DNA of 64,000 nt from assembly GCA_035513575.1 (NCBI GenBank), contig DATKBW010000045.1, positions 1 through 64,000 on the forward strand, in the 5' to 3' direction. The notes under the pieces are model-generated. The model searched no databases. It saw only the letters and a list, made by a program, of their open reading frames with translations, and had not been told where the DNA came from. The stretch is from JAHWKI01 sp035513575. GTDB taxonomy: Bacteria; Gemmatimonadota; Gemmatimonadetes; Longimicrobiales; RSA9. Within the stretch, counting starts at the first letter, position 1. Each line of letters starts with the position of its first letter. This document shows, one piece after another, positions 46,838 to 54,853 of the stretch. The position numbers were made by a program, and so were the translations under genes.

Positions 46838-46840
46838 GCT
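46812..46840 (+). promoter_or_regulatory. his operon promoter
   Basis: TTGACC (46812-46817), a 17-nt spacer and TAGGCT (46835-46840) overlap the stop of the YheT-type gene (TAG 46835-46837). The leader peptide ATG at 46849 is only 8 nt after the -10, so the transcript probably begins at or very near the leader peptide start codon. Confidence 0.65.
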
Positions 46841-46848
46841 CCCGAACC

Positions 46849-46935
46849 ATGACGAACGCGCGCAGCCGCCAGCACCATCACCATCATCACGGCCCCGGAC
46901 GGGTCGCGGTGGTGGCGTGTGCGCTCGTGATGTAG
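46849..46935 (+). CDS. hisL: histidine operon leader peptide
   Basis: This 28-codon open frame reads MTNARSRQ, then six consecutive His codons, then GPGRVAVVACALVM and TAG. A run of His codons immediately before a terminator and the his genes is the hallmark of a his attenuator, as in enteric bacteria, where the leader has seven. Ribosome stalling at the His run under histidine shortage would free the following RNA to form an antiterminator. There is no Shine-Dalgarno, which fits a leaderless transcript. It is too short for usual gene callers. Confidence 0.92.
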   Translation: MTNARSRQHHHHHHGPGRVAVVACALVM

Positions 46936-46961
46936 GACGAACGACAGACGCAGGCCGCCAC

Positions 46962-46997
46962 GGCCCGTCCCTGACCGGGGGCGGGCCCTTTTGTTTT
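46962..46997 (+). terminator. his attenuator (Rho-independent terminator)
   Basis: GGCCCGTCCC (46962-46971) pairs over 10 bp (one T-G wobble) with the bases 46978-46987, loop 6 nt, followed directly by CTTTTGTTTT. It is the only hairpin with a good U-tract that I saw in the window. It lies 27 nt after the leader peptide stop and about 60 nt before hisG. The leader 3' part (GTGGTGGCG near 46912) can pair with CGCCAC just before the terminator stem (about 46956), a plausible competing antiterminator. Confidence 0.92.
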
Positions 46998-47055
46998 CCC
47001 CCCCGGTCTCCCTCGGGCCCAGCGGACCAGAACCTCGAGACGGAAGACCGACAGC

Positions 47056-47985
47056 ATGAACGGACAGACAGAAGCCGCGAGCACCGCAGCCGGGCGCGAC
47101 GGCGGACCGCCGCGGGTCGCGGAGCGGAAGCTCCGCGTCGCGCTCCCCAACAAGGGGCGCCTGGCCAGCAGCGCGCTGGAGCTCCTGGAACGGGCGGGGC
47201 TCGAGCCCCTCATGGCCTCCGAGCGCGCACTCCGCGCGGACCTGGGCGACGATTTCACCGCCCTCTTCGTCCGCGCCCGGGACATCCCCGAGTTCGTGGC
47301 CGATGGCGCCGCCGACCTGGGGATCACGGGGAGCGACCTGGTGGCCGAGGCCGCCCGCCCGGTCGAGACGCTGCTCCCCCTCGGCTTCGGCCGCTGCCGC
47401 CTGGTCCTCGCCGGCCGCGACGACGCCGCCACCGACCCCGCCGACCTCCCCGATGGCGTCCGCATCGCCACATCGTTCCCCCGCACGGCGGAGCGCTGGT
47501 TCGCGGAGCGGGGCCGCCGCGTGACTCTGGTGCCGGTGAGCGGCGCGGCCGAGATCGCGCCGCACCTCGGTGTCGCCGATGTCATCGTGGACCTGGTGAG
47601 CACCGGGTCGACGCTGAAGGTGAACGGCCTGCGGGAGCTCGCCACCATCGCCGACTCCGAGGCCGTGCTGGTCGCCCGCCCCGGGCTCGCCACCGGTGAC
47701 CGGGGACGGAGCGTCCGGGAGCTCGTGGCCGCGCTGGAGTCCGTGCTCCGCGCCAACGGCAAGCGCTACCTGATGGCCAACGTCCCGCGGGCCGCGCTCC
47801 CCGAGCTGACGCGCGTGCTGCCGGGGCTCAACGGCCCCACCATCGTGGATGTGATGAACGCCGGCGAGCACGTCGCCGCCCACGCGGTGGTGGAGGCCGC
47901 AGCCGTCTACCGCACCATCGCCGCGCTCAAGGAGCTCGGGGCCGAGGGGATCCTGGTCACGCGGATCGAGAGGCTCATGCCATGA
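47056..47985 (+). CDS. hisG: ATP phosphoribosyltransferase
   Basis: This enzyme catalyses step 1 of histidine synthesis and is the feedback-controlled one. At 309 aa it is the long form, with catalytic lobes (KLRVALPNKGRLA, DLGITGSDLVAEAA, DLVSTGSTLKVNGL) and a C-terminal ACT-like regulatory domain (about 235-309, RYLMANVPRAALPEL). It therefore does not need HisZ. The first 24 residues are an unstructured extension. ATG 47056 follows GGAAG. It is the first gene after the attenuator and overlaps hisDC as ATGA. Confidence 0.96.
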   Translation: MNGQTEAASTAAGRDGGPPRVAERKLRVALPNKGRLASSALELLERAGLEPLMASERALRADLGDDFTALFVRARDIPEFVADGAADLGITGSDLVAEAARPVETLLPLGFGRCRLVLAGRDDAATDPADLPDGVRIATSFPRTAERWFAERGRRVTLVPVSGAAEIAPHLGVADVIVDLVSTGSTLKVNGLRELATIADSEAVLVARPGLATGDRGRSVRELVAALESVLRANGKRYLMANVPRAALPELTRVLPGLNGPTIVDVMNAGEHVAAHAVVEAAAVYRTIAALKELGAEGILVTRIERLMP

Positions 47986-50375
47986 TCGCCGTGCGCCGAC
48001 TCGCCGGCCTCGACGTCGCCGCCCGCGACCGCCTCCTGGCCCGCGGCCGCATGGGCGACCCCGCGGTGGACGCCGTCGCGGACGACATCATCGCGCAGGT
48101 CCGCGCCCGCGGCGATGACGCGCTCCGCGACCTCGCCCGCCGCTTCGATGGCGTGGAGCTGGACGCCCTCGAGGTCCCGCCGAGCGACTGGCGAACGGCG
48201 CTGGAGGAGATCGAGCCCGGCGTCCGGCGTGCGCTCGAGGAGGCCGCCGCGGCGATCCGCCGCTTCCACGAGACGCAGCGGCCGGCCGCCAGCGAATGGG
48301 AAGCCCGCCCCGGGCTCCTCCTGGGGCGGCGACCGGACCCGCTGCGCCGGGTCGGCGTCTATGCCCCCGGCGGCCTCGCGGCGTACCCGAGCAGCCTGCT
48401 GATGGGCGCGATCCCGGCGCGGGTGGCGGGGGTGGGCGAGGTCGTCGTCTGCTCGCCCCCGGGCCCGGACGGGCGCCCGTCGCCGCTGGTCCTGGCCGCT
48501 TGCGCCATCGCCGGCGCGGACCGCCTGTTCGCCGTGGGTGGCGCCGGCGCCATCGCCGCCATGGCCCTGGGCACGGGGAGCGTTCCCCGCGTGGACCGCG
48601 TGGTCGGGCCGGGGAACGCGTACGTGGCCGCCGCCAAGCAGCGGCTGGCCAGCGTCGTGGGCATCGACTCGCCGGCGGGGCCATCGGAGCTGCTGGTGAT
48701 CGCGGACCGGTCGGCGGACCCGGAGGTCGCCGCGGCGGAGATGATCGCGCAGGCCGAGCACGACCCGGACGCCGCCGCCGTCCTGGTGGCTACGGACCCG
48801 GTCGTGGCCGATGGCGTGGCAGGGGCGCTCCGCCGGCGGGTCGCCGCGCAGCCCCGCCGCGCCGTCATCGAGGCCGCGCTCACCGGCTCGGGGGCCCTCC
48901 TGGTCGCCGACGACCTCGCCGGCGCCCTGGAGTTCGCCGAGCGCTACGCCCCCGAGCACCTCCTCCTCCTGGTCGAGGACCCGCGCGCGGCCCTGGCGGA
49001 CGTCCGCGCCGCCGGGACGGTGTTCCTCGGCCCGCGCAGCTCCGTGGCGTTCGGCGACTACGCCACCGGCGCCAACCACGTCCTCCCCACCGGCGGGCTG
49101 GCGCGGTCCTGGTCCGGCCTCTCGGTGGCCGATTTCGTCCGCTGGACCACCTGGCAGGAGGTCGGGGCGGGAGCCGCACGACCGCTGTCGGACATCGCCA
49201 TCCCGCTCGCGGAGGCGGAGGGACTTCCCGCCCACGCGGCCGCGGCGCGGCTGGCCGCGGCACCGCTGCCCCGGGCGCCCTATCGCGCGCTGCGGCGCTA
49301 CGACCCGGCGCGGCCGCCCCTCGAGGTGGACCTGAGTGCCAACACGAACCTGTGGGGCGCCTGCCCGCCGGCCATCGCGGCGCTCCGTGAGGCGGTGGCA
49401 GCGACCACGGAGTACCCGACCCCCTGGGCCACCGGGCTCCGGGAGGCCGTGGCCGACGCCTGGGACGTGGAGCCCTCGCTCGTCACCACCGGGTGCGGCT
49501 CCGACGACCTCATCGACTCCGCCCTCCGGGCCTTCTGCGACCCCGGCGCCGTGGTGGCCTTCCCGGCCCCCACGTTCCCCATGGCCGAGGTCTTCGCCCG
49601 CATGAACGACGCGCGCCCCCGGCCGGTGCCGCTGGGGCTGGACGGGTCGCTGGAGGAGAGCGCCATCGCCGCGCTGTGCGACGCGGACGTCGTCTACCTC
49701 TGCCGCCCCAACAACCCGACGGGGGCGGTCGTGGACCGGCGCGTCGCGGAGCGGGTGCTGGGGGAGGCCCGCGGGCTCGTGCTCGTCGACGAGGCGTACG
49801 GCGAGTTCGCGGGCGAGTCCATGGCGGGGGCGGCCATCGCGTCCGGCCGGGGCGTCGTGCTCCGGACGCTGTCCAAGGCCTACGGTCTGGCCGGCCTCCG
49901 CGTCGGCTACGCCATCGGCGCGGAGCCCGTGGTCCGGGCCATCGAGCTGTCCCGGGGGCCGTACAAGGTGGGCGGGGCCGCCGAGAAGGCGGCGATCGCG
50001 GCGCTCCGGGACGGCCGGAGCTGGGTGGAGGACGTCGTCGCGCGGACGGTGGCCAGCCGCGAGGGCCTGGCCGGGAGCCTCCGCGGGCGCGGGCTCCGCG
50101 TCCTCCCCGGCGCCGCGAACTTCCTCCTGGTCGGCCCCGCCGATCCGGCGGCCGGGTGGGCGGCCGCGGTGAAGGCGGCGCTGGCCGGGCGCGGGATCGG
50201 CGTGCGGGCGTTCGAGGCGATCCCCGGCTTCGGCGACGCCATCCGCGTGACCGTGGGCCCCGACGCGCTGATGCGCCGGTTCCTTGGCGCGCTGGACGAT
50301 GCGCTCGCCAGCGGTCTCGAGGACGCACTCCGTCCAGCGCTCCAGCCGGCGCCCGGCGCGGAAGCAGCGCGATGA
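47982..50375 (+). CDS. hisDC: fused histidinol dehydrogenase - histidinol-phosphate aminotransferase
   Basis: This is one 797-aa reading frame with two complete enzymes. Residues 1 to about 430 are HisD (steps 9-10): RVGVYAPGGLAAYPSS, the zinc/active-site segment AQAEHDPDA, the catalytic EH in YAPEHLLLL, and NHVLPTGGLA. Residues about 445-797 are HisC (step 7, PLP fold type I): LSANTNLWG, CGSDDLIDSALRAF, LCRPNNPTGA, the PLP Lys in TLSKAYGLAGLRVGY (Lys632) and the RV-T segment. The linker is only about 15 residues (LPRAPYRALRRYDPARP). No internal start with a ribosome-binding site is evident. The fusion joins steps that are not consecutive. It overlaps hisG and hisH by 4 nt. Confidence 0.96.
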   Translation: MIAVRRLAGLDVAARDRLLARGRMGDPAVDAVADDIIAQVRARGDDALRDLARRFDGVELDALEVPPSDWRTALEEIEPGVRRALEEAAAAIRRFHETQRPAASEWEARPGLLLGRRPDPLRRVGVYAPGGLAAYPSSLLMGAIPARVAGVGEVVVCSPPGPDGRPSPLVLAACAIAGADRLFAVGGAGAIAAMALGTGSVPRVDRVVGPGNAYVAAAKQRLASVVGIDSPAGPSELLVIADRSADPEVAAAEMIAQAEHDPDAAAVLVATDPVVADGVAGALRRRVAAQPRRAVIEAALTGSGALLVADDLAGALEFAERYAPEHLLLLVEDPRAALADVRAAGTVFLGPRSSVAFGDYATGANHVLPTGGLARSWSGLSVADFVRWTTWQEVGAGAARPLSDIAIPLAEAEGLPAHAAAARLAAAPLPRAPYRALRRYDPARPPLEVDLSANTNLWGACPPAIAALREAVAATTEYPTPWATGLREAVADAWDVEPSLVTTGCGSDDLIDSALRAFCDPGAVVAFPAPTFPMAEVFARMNDARPRPVPLGLDGSLEESAIAALCDADVVYLCRPNNPTGAVVDRRVAERVLGEARGLVLVDEAYGEFAGESMAGAAIASGRGVVLRTLSKAYGLAGLRVGYAIGAEPVVRAIELSRGPYKVGGAAEKAAIAALRDGRSWVEDVVARTVASREGLAGSLRGRGLRVLPGAANFLLVGPADPAAGWAAAVKAALAGRGIGVRAFEAIPGFGDAIRVTVGPDALMRRFLGALDDALASGLEDALRPALQPAPGAEAAR

Positions 50376-50959
50376 ACGTCCTGCTGTTCGACTACGGGAC
50401 CGGCAACCTGCACTCGCTCCGGAAAGCGCTGGAGCTCCAGGGCGCGCGCGTGCATATCGGCGCGGAGCTGGACGGCGCCGACGCGGTCATCCTGCCGGGC
50501 GTGGGCGCGTTCGGCGCCGCCGCCGCCCGCCTGGCCTCCCGGGCGGACGCGCTCCGGCGGGCCGCCAGCGACGGGCTGCCGGTGCTCGGGATCTGCCTCG
50601 GCATGCAGCTCCTCCTGGATGGCAGCGACGAGGGCACCGGCGCCGGGCTGGGACTCGTTCCCGGCCGCGTCACGCGGCTGCGCGCCCGCCGCGTCCCCCA
50701 CATGGGGTGGAACACCGTCGACGCGCGACCGGCCGAGCCGCTGTTCGACGGGATCGACGGGCGCCGCTTCTATTTCGCCAACTCCTTCGCCGCCGAGCCC
50801 CGGGACGACGACGACGTGGCCGCCCGCGTCGAGCACGAGGGGGCCTCGTTCCCGGCCGCGCTCCGCCGGGGCGCCGTCGCGGGGACCCAGTTCCACCCGG
50901 AGAAGAGCGGCGAGGCCGGGCTCCGGCTCCTCCGCAACTTCCTGGCGAGCGCGCGATGA
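50372..50959 (+). CDS. hisH: imidazole glycerol phosphate synthase subunit HisH
   Basis: This is the glutaminase subunit of step 5, 195 aa. It is a class I glutamine amidotransferase: LFDYGTGNLHSLRKAL, LPGVGAFGAA, the nucleophile in LGICLGMQLLL (Cys near 80) and the His/Glu of GTQFHPEKSG. It supplies ammonia to HisF. ATG 50372 overlaps hisDC, and the stop overlaps hisA, both as ATGA. Confidence 0.96.
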   Translation: MNVLLFDYGTGNLHSLRKALELQGARVHIGAELDGADAVILPGVGAFGAAAARLASRADALRRAASDGLPVLGICLGMQLLLDGSDEGTGAGLGLVPGRVTRLRARRVPHMGWNTVDARPAEPLFDGIDGRRFYFANSFAAEPRDDDDVAARVEHEGASFPAALRRGAVAGTQFHPEKSGEAGLRLLRNFLASAR

Positions 50960-51696
50960 ACGTCTTCGCCGCCATCGACCTCCGCGCCGGCGCCGCCGTC
51001 CAGCTCGTGGGCGGCGACCCGGCCGCCGAGCGGGTCCGCCTCCCCGATGCCATCGCCGCGGCGGTGCGGTGGCGCGATCACGGGTTCCGCCACTTCCACG
51101 TCGTGGACCTCGATGCCGCGCTGGGGTCGGGCTCCAACCTGGACGCGGTGGGGGCCATCGCCCGGGCGCTGAAGGCGCGGACGGACGCGCGCCATCCTCC
51201 CGGCCTGCTCCAGGTCGGCGGCGGCCTGCGGGACCTGGACGCGGTCGCGGGCGTCCTCGACATGGGCGCCGACCGGGCCATCGTCGGCACTCGGGCCGTG
51301 GAGGACCCGGCCTGGCTCGAGGAAGCCGCCGCCGCGTTCCCCGCGCGGCTGGTGGTGGCCGCGGACGTGAGGGACGGCGTCGTCGTCACGCGGGGCTGGC
51401 GGCGGGCCACCGGCCTCGCCGCGGCCGACTTCCTCGCGGGCCTCGGCGACCTCCCCCTCGCGGCCGTGCTGGTGACGGACGTAGGGAGGGAGGGCCGGGA
51501 GGAGGGCATCGACGGGCGGCTCTTCACCGCCCTGGCCGCCGCATCGACACACCCCCTGATCGCCGCCGGCGGGATCGCGGCGGCGGCGGACCTGGACACG
51601 CTCCGGGACGCCGGCGCCGCCGGCGCGGTCCTGGGCATGGCACTGTACACGGGCCGGATCGAGCCGGCCGACGCACTCGAGAGGGAGGACGCGTGA
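50956..51696 (+). CDS. hisA: phosphoribosylformimino-AICAR ribotide isomerase
   Basis: This is step 4, a (beta/alpha)8 isomerase of 246 aa. Visible are FAAIDLRAGAAVQLVGGD (catalytic Asp8 region), LQVGGGLRDLDAV, VVAADVRDGVVVTRGW (second catalytic Asp) and the phosphate-binding IAAGGIAAAADL and GAVLGMALYTG. It shares ancestry with HisF. It overlaps hisH as ATGA and hisB as GTGA. Confidence 0.94.
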   Translation: MNVFAAIDLRAGAAVQLVGGDPAAERVRLPDAIAAAVRWRDHGFRHFHVVDLDAALGSGSNLDAVGAIARALKARTDARHPPGLLQVGGGLRDLDAVAGVLDMGADRAIVGTRAVEDPAWLEEAAAAFPARLVVAADVRDGVVVTRGWRRATGLAAADFLAGLGDLPLAAVLVTDVGREGREEGIDGRLFTALAAASTHPLIAAGGIAAAADLDTLRDAGAAGAVLGMALYTGRIEPADALEREDA

Positions 51697-52229
51697 GCGC
51701 GCTGACGCGGGAAACCAGGGAAACGCGGGTGCGGGTCGAGCTGCGGGACGGCCTGGAGCCCGCCAGCCGGACCGGCGACGACTTCCTCGACCACATGCTC
51801 ACCACCCTCACCCGCTACGCCGGGCTGCCCCTCGCCGTGGAGGCGACGGGCGACCTGCGCCACCACCTGGTCGAGGACGTGGCGCTCACGCTGGGCGCCG
51901 TGCTGGCCCGGGACACCCCGCCGACCTGCGCCCGCTACGGCGACGCGCTGGTCCCCATGGACGAGGCGCTGGTCCAGGTCGCCCTCGATGCCGGCGGGCG
52001 GCCCCATTTCGAGGGACGGCTCCCCTCCCGTCTCTACGAGCACTTCTTCCGCTCCCTCGCCATGGCCGCGGACTGGACGCTCCACGTCCGCGTGATCCGG
52101 GGACGGGACCGGCACCACATCGTGGAGGCCGCGTTCAAGGCCCTCGGCCTGGCGCTCCGCCGCGCCCGCCAGGACGACGGGGCCGTCTTCAGCACCAAGG
52201 GGTCGGTGCGCACCACGTGGGAGGAGTGA
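51693..52229 (+). CDS. hisB: imidazoleglycerol-phosphate dehydratase
   Basis: This is step 6, the stand-alone dehydratase (178 aa) without the N-terminal phosphatase found in enteric HisB. Metal-binding repeats are present: TGDDFLDHML, LRHHLVEDVALTLG, VALDAGGRPHF and DRHHIVEAAFKALG. GTG 51693 overlaps the hisA stop. The phosphatase step is supplied by the separate IMPase-family HisN downstream. Confidence 0.95.
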   Translation: MSALTRETRETRVRVELRDGLEPASRTGDDFLDHMLTTLTRYAGLPLAVEATGDLRHHLVEDVALTLGAVLARDTPPTCARYGDALVPMDEALVQVALDAGGRPHFEGRLPSRLYEHFFRSLAMAADWTLHVRVIRGRDRHHIVEAAFKALGLALRRARQDDGAVFSTKGSVRTTWEE

Positions 52230-52233
52230 CGCC

Positions 52234-53007
52234 GTGCTCGCGAAGCGCGTGATCGTCTGCCTCGATGTGGACGCCGGCCGCGTCGTGAAGGGCGTGGCCT
52301 TCCGGGACCTCCGCGACGTCGGGGAGCCCGCCGACCTCGCCGCCCGCTACGAGGAGGAGGGCGCTGACGAGGTCGTGTTCCTCGACATCTCCGCCTCCGT
52401 CGAGGGCCGCGCGACCGTGCTCGACACGGTCCGCCGCACCGCCGAGCGGCTGTTCGTCCCCCTGACCGTCGGGGGCGGGATCCGGACCGTCGAGGACGTG
52501 GACCGCGCCCTGCGCGCGGGCGCCGACAAGGTGGCCGTGAACACCGCCGCCGTGGACCGGCCGGCGCTGATCACCGAGGCGGCGGAAAGGTTCGGCGCGC
52601 AGTGCGTCGTCGCCAGCATCGACGCCGCCCCCGACCACGGCGCCCCCTCGGGCTACCTCGTCCACGTCCGTGGCGCGCGCACCCCGACCCGGCTGGACGC
52701 CATCGCGTGGGCCACACGCTGTGCCGAGCTCGGCGCCGGCGAGATCCTGCTCACCGCCATCCACCGGGATGGCGCCCGCACCGGCTACGACCTCGACCTG
52801 ACCCGCCGCGTCGCGGAGGCGGTGCCCGTACCGGTCATCGCCAGCGGCGGCGCGGGGGGCCCCGCCCACTTCGTCGAGGCGGTGGTCGCCGGCGGCGCCG
52901 ATGCCGCCCTCGGCGCCGGCATCTTCCACGATGGCCTGGTCTCCATCGCCGCGGTGAAGCAGGCTCTCACCACCGCCGGGGTCCCCGTGAACGGAGGCGA
53001 CGCATGA
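52234..53007 (+). CDS. hisF: imidazole glycerol phosphate synthase subunit HisF
   Basis: This is the cyclase subunit of step 5, 257 aa. Both catalytic Asp residues are visible: VIVCLDVDAGRVVKGV (Asp11) and VASIDAAPD. Phosphate loops are LTVGGGIRT and ASGGAGGPAHF. GTG 52234 starts 4 nt after hisB; it is the only his junction from hisG onward without overlap. It forms a complex with HisH. Confidence 0.96.
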   Translation: MLAKRVIVCLDVDAGRVVKGVAFRDLRDVGEPADLAARYEEEGADEVVFLDISASVEGRATVLDTVRRTAERLFVPLTVGGGIRTVEDVDRALRAGADKVAVNTAAVDRPALITEAAERFGAQCVVASIDAAPDHGAPSGYLVHVRGARTPTRLDAIAWATRCAELGAGEILLTAIHRDGARTGYDLDLTRRVAEAVPVPVIASGGAGGPAHFVEAVVAGGADAALGAGIFHDGLVSIAAVKQALTTAGVPVNGGDA

Positions 53008-53846
53008 AGTGGCAGAGGGAGCTGGACCTGGCGACGCGGATCGCCCGCGAGGCCGGCGAGGTGACGATGCGCTGGTTCCGGGCGGGGCCCCTCGCGGGCA
53101 CTGGCGGACCCGCCGCCGCGCCCACCGTCGAGACCAAGGCCGATGGCTCGCCCGTCACCATCGCCGACCGCGAGGCCGAGCGCCTCCTCCGCGACCGCAT
53201 CGCCGCCGCCTTCCCCGACGACGGCATCCTGGGCGAGGAGTGGGGCGAGGAGGCCGGCACTTCCGGCCGCCGCTGGATCCTCGACCCCATCGATGGCACG
53301 AAATCCTTCATCCACGGCGTCCCCCTCTACGGCGTGATGGTCGCCCTCGAGGCCGACGGCGACGCCGTCGTCGGCGTCCTCCGCTTCCCGCCCCTCGACG
53401 AGACCGTCGCCGCCGCGAAGGGCGCAGGCTGCGCCTGGAACGGCCACCCCGCCAGCGTCTCGAGCGTGGACCGGCTGGACAACGCGCTGGTGCTGACAAC
53501 GGAGTACGCCCGGATCGTCTCCACCACCTCCCCCCCGTCCCTCGGGTCCCGGTCCGGGGAAGACGGCCTGGCGGCGCGCGCGAACGGTCTGGCCGGCCTC
53601 GCCGGCCGGGCCGGGATCGTGCGCACCTGGGGCGACTGCTACGGCTACGCCCTCGTCGCCACCGGCCGCGCCGAAGCGATGCTGGACCCGACCCTCAACG
53701 CCTGGGACGCCGCCGCCGTACGCCCCATCATCGAGGAGGCCGGCGGCGTCTTCACCGACTGGGATGGCAACCCCTCGCACCTGTCCGGCAGCGCCGTGGC
53801 CACCAACGCCGCCCTTGCCGACGAGGTCCGCCGATGCCTGAGCTGA
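53004..53846 (+). CDS. hisN: histidinol-phosphatase (inositol monophosphatase family)
   Basis: This is step 8. A 280-aa Mg2+ phosphatase of the IMPase family has TKADGSPVTIADREAE, LGEEWGEEAG, the metal motif WILDPIDGTKSFIHG and WDAAAVRPIIEEAGG. Similar proteins in actinobacteria are histidinol-phosphatases, and the position inside an otherwise complete his operon makes this role very likely, although family resemblance alone would allow other phosphates. It overlaps hisF as ATGA and hisIE by 13 nt. Confidence 0.9.
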   Translation: MKWQRELDLATRIAREAGEVTMRWFRAGPLAGTGGPAAAPTVETKADGSPVTIADREAERLLRDRIAAAFPDDGILGEEWGEEAGTSGRRWILDPIDGTKSFIHGVPLYGVMVALEADGDAVVGVLRFPPLDETVAAAKGAGCAWNGHPASVSSVDRLDNALVLTTEYARIVSTTSPPSLGSRSGEDGLAARANGLAGLAGRAGIVRTWGDCYGYALVATGRAEAMLDPTLNAWDAAAVRPIIEEAGGVFTDWDGNPSHLSGSAVATNAALADEVRRCLS

Positions 53847-54415
53847 CACCCCTCATCGCCCAGCACGCCCTCACCGGCGAGGTCCTCATGCTCGGCTTCG
53901 CCACGCCCGGGTCGCTCGCCCGCACCGAGGAGACCGGGCTGCTCACGTTCCATTCCCGCTCCCGTGACGCCCTCTGGACCAAGGGCGAGACCAGCGGGAA
54001 CGTGCTCCGCGTCGTCTCCCTCCACCACGACTGCGACGGCGACGCCCTCCTCGCCCTCGTCCTCCCCGCCGGCCCCACGTGCCACACCGGCGCCCGCAGC
54101 TGCTTCGGCGCGCCGCCCACGCTCCGCAGGCTGGCGGACACCATCGAGGATCGGGTGCGCGCGGCGGAGGAGGACGGGGCCGGGGCCCTCGGGTCGGCGG
54201 GGAGCTACACGGTCCGCCTCGTTCGCGACCGCAACCTCCGCCTCAAGAAGCTCGGCGAGGAGGCCGCGGAGCTGGCGGTGGCGTGCGCGGACGGCGACGC
54301 GCAGCGGGTGAAGGAGGAGGCCGCCGACGTCGTCTACCACGCGCTGGTGGCAGCACGGGCGGCGGGGGTCGCCCTGGAGGACATCCTCGACGCGCTGGCC
54401 GACCGCGCCCGCTGA
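53834..54415 (+). CDS. hisIE: bifunctional phosphoribosyl-AMP cyclohydrolase / phosphoribosyl-ATP pyrophosphatase
   Basis: These are steps 2 and 3 in one protein of 193 aa. The HisI part (about 1-95) has TGEVLMLGFATPGSL, LWTKGETSGN and the zinc/active-site residues in HHDCDGDALL and GPTCHTGARSCF. The HisE part (about 100-193) has the MazG-like helices with KKLGEEAAELAVA and KEEAADVVYHALVA. The N-terminus is a few residues shorter than usual. It starts inside hisN. As last gene it closes the operon; no strong terminator follows. Confidence 0.95.
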   Translation: MPELTPLIAQHALTGEVLMLGFATPGSLARTEETGLLTFHSRSRDALWTKGETSGNVLRVVSLHHDCDGDALLALVLPAGPTCHTGARSCFGAPPTLRRLADTIEDRVRAAEEDGAGALGSAGSYTVRLVRDRNLRLKKLGEEAAELAVACADGDAQRVKEEAADVVYHALVAARAAGVALEDILDALADRAR

Positions 54416-54480
54416 GACGGGACCCCCACGGGCAGCACGCCCGCGGCCGGCCGGAGGCATCCTGGTGGAAGGCGTGCGGC

Positions 54481-54771
54481 CTAGCGCGGCGGCCCCGGCG
54501 GGGCTCCGCCCGGCCCCACGTTCCGGGTCATGAGCCGGAACAGGGCCAGGAGGATCAGCGACCCCGCCACGGCGATCCCGACGGACTTCAGATCGAAGCC
54601 GGTGACCGTCCCCCAGTCGAAGAGCGTGGTCCCGAGGAAGCCGCCGAGCAGCGCGCCGAGCACGCCGATGGCGATGGTCACCAGGCACCCGCCCGGGTCC
54701 TTCCCCGGGAAGATCAGCTTGGCCAGCCCCCCGGCGACCAGGCCGAGGAGAACCCACGTGAGGAGGTTCAT
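54481..54771 (-). CDS. GlsB/YeaQ/YmgE family stress membrane protein
   Basis: This 96-aa integral membrane protein has three hydrophobic segments and the Gly-rich family pattern: WVLLGLVAGGLAKLIFPGKDPGG, IGVLGALLGGFLG and a last helix SLILLALFRLM. It was formerly called transglycosylase-associated protein; its role in stress is not understood. The C-terminus is a Pro/Gly tail. It converges with the his operon and is divergent from the ABC exporter gene. Confidence 0.9.
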   Translation of the reverse strand: MNLLTWVLLGLVAGGLAKLIFPGKDPGGCLVTIAIGVLGALLGGFLGTTLFDWGTVTGFDLKSVGIAVAGSLILLALFRLMTRNVGPGGAPPGPPR

Positions 54772-54853
54772 GCCCCCAATCTTCGCACGGGCGTGAACCG
54801 GTGCAACAGCCGGGGGGTAGCAGCGCCCTTCCCGCTCCCTCTAGCTTGCGCCC

